Shown here: positions 31,796-35,496 of the stretch, in pieces | Position numbering within the stretch: the stretch's first letter is position 1 | Layout of the letters: each line of letters starts with the position of its first letter | From: Planctomycetota bacterium | GTDB taxonomy: Bacteria; Planctomycetota; Phycisphaerae; UBA1845; Fen-1342 | Assembly (NCBI GenBank): GCA_018814045.1 | Contig: JAHJAR010000147.1 | Location: forward strand, 1-35,496 | Length of the DNA: 35,496 bases | Direction: 5' to 3' | Notes under the pieces: model-generated | What the model was told of the DNA's origin: nothing | The model's database searches: none | The model's input: the letters and a program-made list of their open reading frames with translations, nothing else | Made by a program: the position numbers and the translations under genes

Positions 31796-32611
31796 TCACA
31801 CGTGCACTGGGACGGGAGCCTGTGCCCGCTGTACGCCGCGCTCGATACGGAACAAGCGACGGGCATTGGCGCTGGTAAGGCGTGCGAAGTCGCCGGGCTC
31901 GAGCGCGGCGCGCAGCTCGTCCAGGAGTTTCAGGCAACGGCGGGCGTGCGTGGGACCGTGGCAAGGGGCGTCGGTTCCGAACAGGATTCGTGCGGCGCCG
32001 ACGGCTTCGACCGCCGTGACGATTTCGTCCACGCTGGCGTGAGCCGTGTCCAGATAGAGCTGCGCGTCGCTGCGCTCGCGGGCCCAGCGGACCAGGTCGA
32101 GAGCTTCGCTACGGTTGGGGCCGGTGAGCGCGTCGCAGAGTACCAACGCGACCTGCCGATGCCGCTTTGCCAAGTGATACACCGCGAGCGGCTCGGCGGC
32201 GGGCGTGGGGGCGGTGTGGAACACGCCGGGCAGGCCCAGCCGGTCCATCACTGCCAGATAGGGGTCGAGCAACGGTGAGTCCGCGGCGTAACAGTTCGCA
32301 GCGGGCGAGAAGGTCACGCCGGCAAACGGCTCGCTGGCCAGGGCTCCGGCGAAGGCGTGGATGTTACTGTCGATCTGGCCCGGGCGTGCCCAGTAGAGCG
32401 GGACCAACCGCGGGTTATCGGAGCAGACGTTCAGGCACGCCACGTTGGCGTCCGTTTCGTGGTGATCATAGCCCGAGCCGCTCCGGGCCGCGTCGCGGTT
32501 CGAGAGCAGCAGGTGCTCGAGCCGGGCGGCTCCGGCATAGGCTTGCAGGGCGGCTGGCGAAGCCTCGTCCGGTGGGTGAGTGCTCACGTGTCCGTGGATG
32601 TCGACAACCAT
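31796..32611 (-). CDS. Amidohydrolase-2-like TIM-barrel metal-dependent hydrolase
   Basis: The 271-residue protein begins VVDIHGHVSTHPPDE, the H-x-H metal-binding strand of the amidohydrolase superfamily. It continues with GLPGVFHTAPTPA (third His), AQLYLDTAHASVDEIV and ARILFGTDAPCHGPTHA, which contains the strand-8 metal-ligand Asp. It ends with FARLTSANARRLFRIE, the usual C-terminal helix 'i...NA.rlf.l'. This pattern fits PF04909 enzymes, which act as decarboxylases or hydrolases of small organic acids and esters in the cytoplasm. Length is at the short end of the family. The specific substrate is unknown. No strong SD is visible at the ATG 32611. It diverges from the aminotransferase gene. 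Confidence 0.85.
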   Translation of the reverse strand: MVVDIHGHVSTHPPDEASPAALQAYAGAARLEHLLLSNRDAARSGSGYDHHETDANVACLNVCSDNPRLVPLYWARPGQIDSNIHAFAGALASEPFAGVTFSPAANCYAADSPLLDPYLAVMDRLGLPGVFHTAPTPAAEPLAVYHLAKRHRQVALVLCDALTGPNRSEALDLVRWARERSDAQLYLDTAHASVDEIVTAVEAVGAARILFGTDAPCHGPTHARRCLKLLDELRAALEPGDFARLTSANARRLFRIERGVQRAQAPVPVHV

Positions 32612-32760
32612 GCGTGAAACCCTGCCGTCAGGCGCAACGCCGCAGGTGTCCGCGGCACCGGGCGGCTATCGATGAACATCGGCTAGGCGGTGGCCGGCGT
32701 TCAGATGAGTTGGCCGCTGAAGCGGCGATTTGGGCCGCCCGGGCGCGCGTTCGGGGCCGG

Positions 32761-32788
32761 TTGACAGCCCGCGGCCGGGGACTGTAAC
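32761..32788 (+). promoter_or_regulatory. Promoter of the aminotransferase gene
   Basis: A perfect TTGACA (32761-32766) and TGTAAC (32783-32788), spaced by 16 bases, lie 67 bases before the ATG at 32856. This position excludes the upstream in-frame starts as initiators of the main transcript. Confidence 0.5.
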
Positions 32789-32855
32789 GTCTATGGTTTC
32801 TACCTCGCGGCGCACTGCAGGTGTAGCAGTCGCGCCCAAAGTCAAGGGAAGCGCG

Positions 32856-34073
32856 ATGGGTATCAGTCTGATTGGTCGATCTATCGGTGAGTCGGTCACC
32901 CTCAAGCTGAATGAGACGGCGGCCATACTCAGGGAGAAGGGCGACCCGGTCATCCATCTGGGGGGCGGCGAGCCCAAAAGCAGAGCGCCCATCGACGCCC
33001 TCGTGGCGGCGGCGGGGTTGTTGAACTCCGGGGAGATCCGCTACACGCCCGCCGACGGGATTCCGGCCCTCAAGCAGGCGATCATCCGCTACACCGAGGA
33101 GTATTACGATCGCGTGGTGGCGCCGGAGAACGTCATCGCCTCGGGCGGCGCGAAGCAATCGATCATGGTTGCCTTGCAGGCGATCCTGAACCCCCAGGAG
33201 GAGCTGATCTACCCGGCGCCGTACTGGGTCAGCTACCCCGAGATGGCCAAGATCTGCGGGGCCAAGGGTGTGGCCGTGCACGCGGAAGACGGGACGTTCT
33301 ATCCGCGGATCCAGGACATCGAGCAGCGCGTGGGTTCGTACACCAAGGCCGTCATCATCAACAGCCCCAATAATCACACGGGCGCGATGTACTCGGAGCA
33401 GTTCATCGCCGACATCGTCGAGTTCTGCGAGCGTCGCGATCTGTACCTGATCATGGACGACATTTATCACCGGTTGATCTTCGACGGCCGCAAGCCGATC
33501 AACTGCTGGGATTATGCCAAGAACAAGACGGAAACCAGCAAGCTGGTCATCATCAATGGCGTCTCGAAGCAGTACGCGATGACGGGCTTCCGCATCGGCT
33601 GGGCGGTGGGCAACAAGAAGCTGATCGAGGTCATGACCAACATTCAGGGGCACCAGACCTCGGGCCCGTCGGCGGTGTTGCAGCGGGCCGCGGTCGCCGC
33701 GCTGAACGGCTTGCAGTCGGGGGTGGAAAGCCTGCGGACGACGCTCGAGAACAACCGCAACGTGCTGATTGCGCGCCTCAAGTCGTTCGACGGCGTGCAC
33801 GTGACCAAGCCGGACGGCACCTTCTACTGCTTCGCCGACTTCCGGAACTACAACAAGGACTCGACCGCCCTGAGCAAGTTCCTGCTCGACAAGGTCTGGG
33901 TTGTGACCGTGCCGGGCGTGGAGTTCGGCCTGGAAGGTTACTTGCGGATCAGTTTCTGCGGTACGATCAAGGACATCACCTCGGGCATCGAGCGCATGAA
34001 GTGGGCGCTGGACCCGAACGCGCCGAACGAGCTGTACATCGGCGAGCGCAAGCTGGTGAGGGATTGGATGTGA
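32856..34073 (+). CDS. Class I/II PLP-dependent aminotransferase (aspartate-aminotransferase-like)
   Basis: The 405-residue fold-type I aminotransferase has all family landmarks: LGGGEPKSRAP near the N-terminus, ASGGAKQSIMVALQAILNP (cofactor phosphate cup), AVIINSPNNHTGAMYS (residues 165-180; the common NPTG is NHTG here, with the PLP-contacting Asn173 kept), DLYLIMDDIYHRLIFDG (Asp for the pyridine N, Tyr), SKQYAMTGFRIGWAVG (Schiff-base Lys238) and LRISFCGT (carboxylate-binding Arg). It most resembles subgroup I-gamma / AspB-type enzymes that exchange amino groups between Asp or related amino acids and 2-oxo acids. The ATG at 32856 is preferred (AAGGGA upstream, promoter at 32761, good length); an ATG at 32793 is an alternative. 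pckA follows after 118 bases, so the pair may share use of oxaloacetate. Confidence 0.92.
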   Translation: MGISLIGRSIGESVTLKLNETAAILREKGDPVIHLGGGEPKSRAPIDALVAAAGLLNSGEIRYTPADGIPALKQAIIRYTEEYYDRVVAPENVIASGGAKQSIMVALQAILNPQEELIYPAPYWVSYPEMAKICGAKGVAVHAEDGTFYPRIQDIEQRVGSYTKAVIINSPNNHTGAMYSEQFIADIVEFCERRDLYLIMDDIYHRLIFDGRKPINCWDYAKNKTETSKLVIINGVSKQYAMTGFRIGWAVGNKKLIEVMTNIQGHQTSGPSAVLQRAAVAALNGLQSGVESLRTTLENNRNVLIARLKSFDGVHVTKPDGTFYCFADFRNYNKDSTALSKFLLDKVWVVTVPGVEFGLEGYLRISFCGTIKDITSGIERMKWALDPNAPNELYIGERKLVRDWM

Positions 34074-34191
34074 TCGAGTTGTTGGCTGTTGTGCGCGGGG
34101 AGACGGGATCTTGACGCGGGCCGGTTGCAGCCGGTGAGTGGGTGGCGGAATACGGCAACCGACAACCAGCAACTTGCTACGGAGCAGACGC

Positions 34192-35496
34192 ATGAAATAC
34201 CTGGAATTCGATACCCCGGGGACCAAGCAGGCCGCCAGCCTGAGAAGCGATTTTGGGCTTGAGCACCACGGGCTCAAGGAGCTCGAGCGTGTGTTCTGGA
34301 ACCTGCCCGTAGCCGCGCTGGTCGAGGAGGCGATATTCCGCAACGAAGGGCACCTGGTCGCGGGCGGACCGTTCATCACCAACACCGGGAAGTGGAGCGC
34401 CCGGGCAGCCCAGGACAAGTACATCGTCCGCGAAGCGGACAACGAGGGCAAGATCTGGTGGGGCGAGTACAACCGGCCCGTCAGCGAGGGGCAGTTTGCG
34501 AGCATTCTCACGCGCTTGCAGGCTTTTCTGATGGACGAAGAGCTGTTCGTGCAGGATTGCTACGTCGGGGCCATGCCCGAGTACCGCATGCCGATCCGCA
34601 TCATCACGACACGCGCCTGGCACAGCCACTTCGCCCGCAACATGTTTATCTGCCCGCGCAGCATCGACGAATATCGCCGGCACGTGCCCGAGTTCACGCT
34701 GATCTGTGCCCCGAAGTTCAAGGTCGACCCGCGCATCGACGGCACCCGCACCGATACCGCCGTCGTGCTCAACTTCGCCGAGCGCCTGGGCCTGGTGTGC
34801 AACTCCAGCTACGGCGGCGAGATCAAGAAGAGCATCTTCACCGTCATGAACTACCTGCTGCCGCTACAGGGCGTGATGGCCATGCACTGCTCGGCCAACG
34901 TTGGCCACCAGGGCGACGTGGGCTTGTTCTTCGGCCTGTCCGGCACGGGCAAGACCACGCTCTCGGCCGACCCGAAGCGGCGGCTGATCGGCGACGACGA
35001 GCACGGTTGGAGCGACGAGGGCGTCTTCAACTTCGAAGGCGGCTGCTACGCCAAAGTAATTCGCCTTTCGGCCGAGCACGAGCCGCAGATCTACAAGGCC
35101 ACGCACAGCTTCGGCACGATTCTGGAGAACGTCGTTTGGGATAACCCGTCGCGCAAGATCGACCTGGACGACGATCGCTTCACCGAGAACACGCGGGCCT
35201 CGTACCCGGTCGGCATGATCCCCAACCTGGTCGAAGAGGGCTACGTCAACAGCCACCCGCAGAACGTCATCTTCCTGACCTGCGACGCGCAGGGGGTCAT
35301 GCCACCTATCGCCCGGCTGGATATGCACCAGGCGATCTACCACTTTATCAGCGGCTACACGGCGAAGATCGCCGGCACGGAGATCGGGCTGGGCATCGAG
35401 CCGGAGATTACGTTCAGCGCCTGCTTTGGGGCCCCGTTCATGGTGCACCACCCCTTCCACTACGCGAAGCTGCTGACGGACAAAATGATCAAGCAC
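34192..35496 (+). CDS. pckA: Phosphoenolpyruvate carboxykinase (ATP), 3' truncated by window end
   Basis: ATP-type PEPCK converts oxaloacetate and ATP to phosphoenolpyruvate and CO2, the first step of gluconeogenesis. The open frame runs from the ATG at 34192 (GGAG seven bases before) to the end of the window, 435 codons of an expected ~530. Visible motifs: RMPIRIITTRAWHSHFARNMF (substrate-binding Arg), the family-typical YGGEIKKSIFTVMNYLLP (catalytic Lys), MHCSANVG, the P-loop FFGLSGTGKTTLSADP with Lys254, and the metal-binding IGDDEHGWSDEGVFNFEGGCYAK. An intact ENTRASYPV with the adenine/ATP Arg follows. The C-terminal nucleotide-binding lid is beyond the window. No frameshift is seen. Confidence 0.97.
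   Translation, partial: MKYLEFDTPGTKQAASLRSDFGLEHHGLKELERVFWNLPVAALVEEAIFRNEGHLVAGGPFITNTGKWSARAAQDKYIVREADNEGKIWWGEYNRPVSEGQFASILTRLQAFLMDEELFVQDCYVGAMPEYRMPIRIITTRAWHSHFARNMFICPRSIDEYRRHVPEFTLICAPKFKVDPRIDGTRTDTAVVLNFAERLGLVCNSSYGGEIKKSIFTVMNYLLPLQGVMAMHCSANVGHQGDVGLFFGLSGTGKTTLSADPKRRLIGDDEHGWSDEGVFNFEGGCYAKVIRLSAEHEPQIYKATHSFGTILENVVWDNPSRKIDLDDDRFTENTRASYPVGMIPNLVEEGYVNSHPQNVIFLTCDAQGVMPPIARLDMHQAIYHFISGYTAKIAGTEIGLGIEPEITFSACFGAPFMVHHPFHYAKLLTDKMIKH

Noticed and set aside
32628..34511. A 627-codon minus-strand frame spanning the aminotransferase and pckA start.
   Set aside because: It is antisense to two genes with complete catalytic motifs and clear SD sequences; the encoded protein has no recognisable domain.
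1..35496. CRISPR arrays, tRNA/rRNA genes, integrases, transposases and known phage-defence genes.
   Set aside because: I looked for regularly spaced direct repeats, tRNA-like cloverleaves and family motifs and found none that I could support.

Overview
The window looks like a chromosomal segment of a GC-rich (roughly 65%) Gram-negative bacterium, most probably a planctomycete of the Phycisphaerae type. This is inferred from gene content: secreted proteins ending in dockerin-like 'GDLNCDG...GFDI' calcium-binding repeats, stacked ECF sigma/anti-sigma modules of which one carries a pseudopilin-like (DUF1559-like) outer part, several sulfatase-fold lipoproteins, the futalosine menaquinone gene mqnD, and dispersed palindromic intergenic repeats. 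No rRNA, tRNA, CRISPR, phage or transposase gene was recognised. Coding density is high, and most gene starts are fixed by a clear Shine-Dalgarno (SD) sequence.

Layout. Positions 1-2116 (+) hold larC (nickel-pincer cofactor) and a membrane-anchored coiled-coil protein. Positions 7394-2188 (-) look like a four-gene operon: an unknown protein, an ADP-ribosylglycohydrolase, dprA (ATGA overlap with the preceding gene) and cysS. A small lipoprotein (7778, +) converges with a secreted esterase (8192-9703, -). Positions 10074-13714 (+) hold mqnD, an MTA-phosphorylase-like gene and recJ, whose start appears to be ATT. Positions 13968-18279 (+) hold two exported proteins with dockerin-like C-termini: a subtilisin-like protease and a five-repeat protein. 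Each has a recognisable promoter.

Positions 22551-18402 (-) form a five-gene regulatory string: ECF sigma, anti-sigma/pseudopilin-like fusion, second ECF sigma, membrane anti-sigma-like protein, and an exported coiled-coil protein translationally coupled to it. Divergent from this is a GAF-AAA+-Fis sigma-54 activator (22811-24334, +). Two sulfatase-fold lipoproteins follow (24571-27709), both with Thr at the formylglycine position, and then two polytopic GT-C-like membrane proteins (28027, + and 29938, -). The spaces around these last genes are full of palindromic elements. They include two copies, in opposite orientation, of a ~112-124 bp element with terminal inverted repeats. The window ends with an amidohydrolase (-), a class I/II aminotransferase (+) and the first 435 codons of ATP-dependent PEP carboxykinase (+).

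I found no single complete novel system. The strongest leads are the AUU-initiated recJ, the two-tier sigma/anti-sigma string, the paired Thr-type sulfatase-fold lipoproteins, and the family of small palindromic/MITE-like elements at 27.7-31.8 kb. All functional calls rest on motif recognition by eye; no database search was run.
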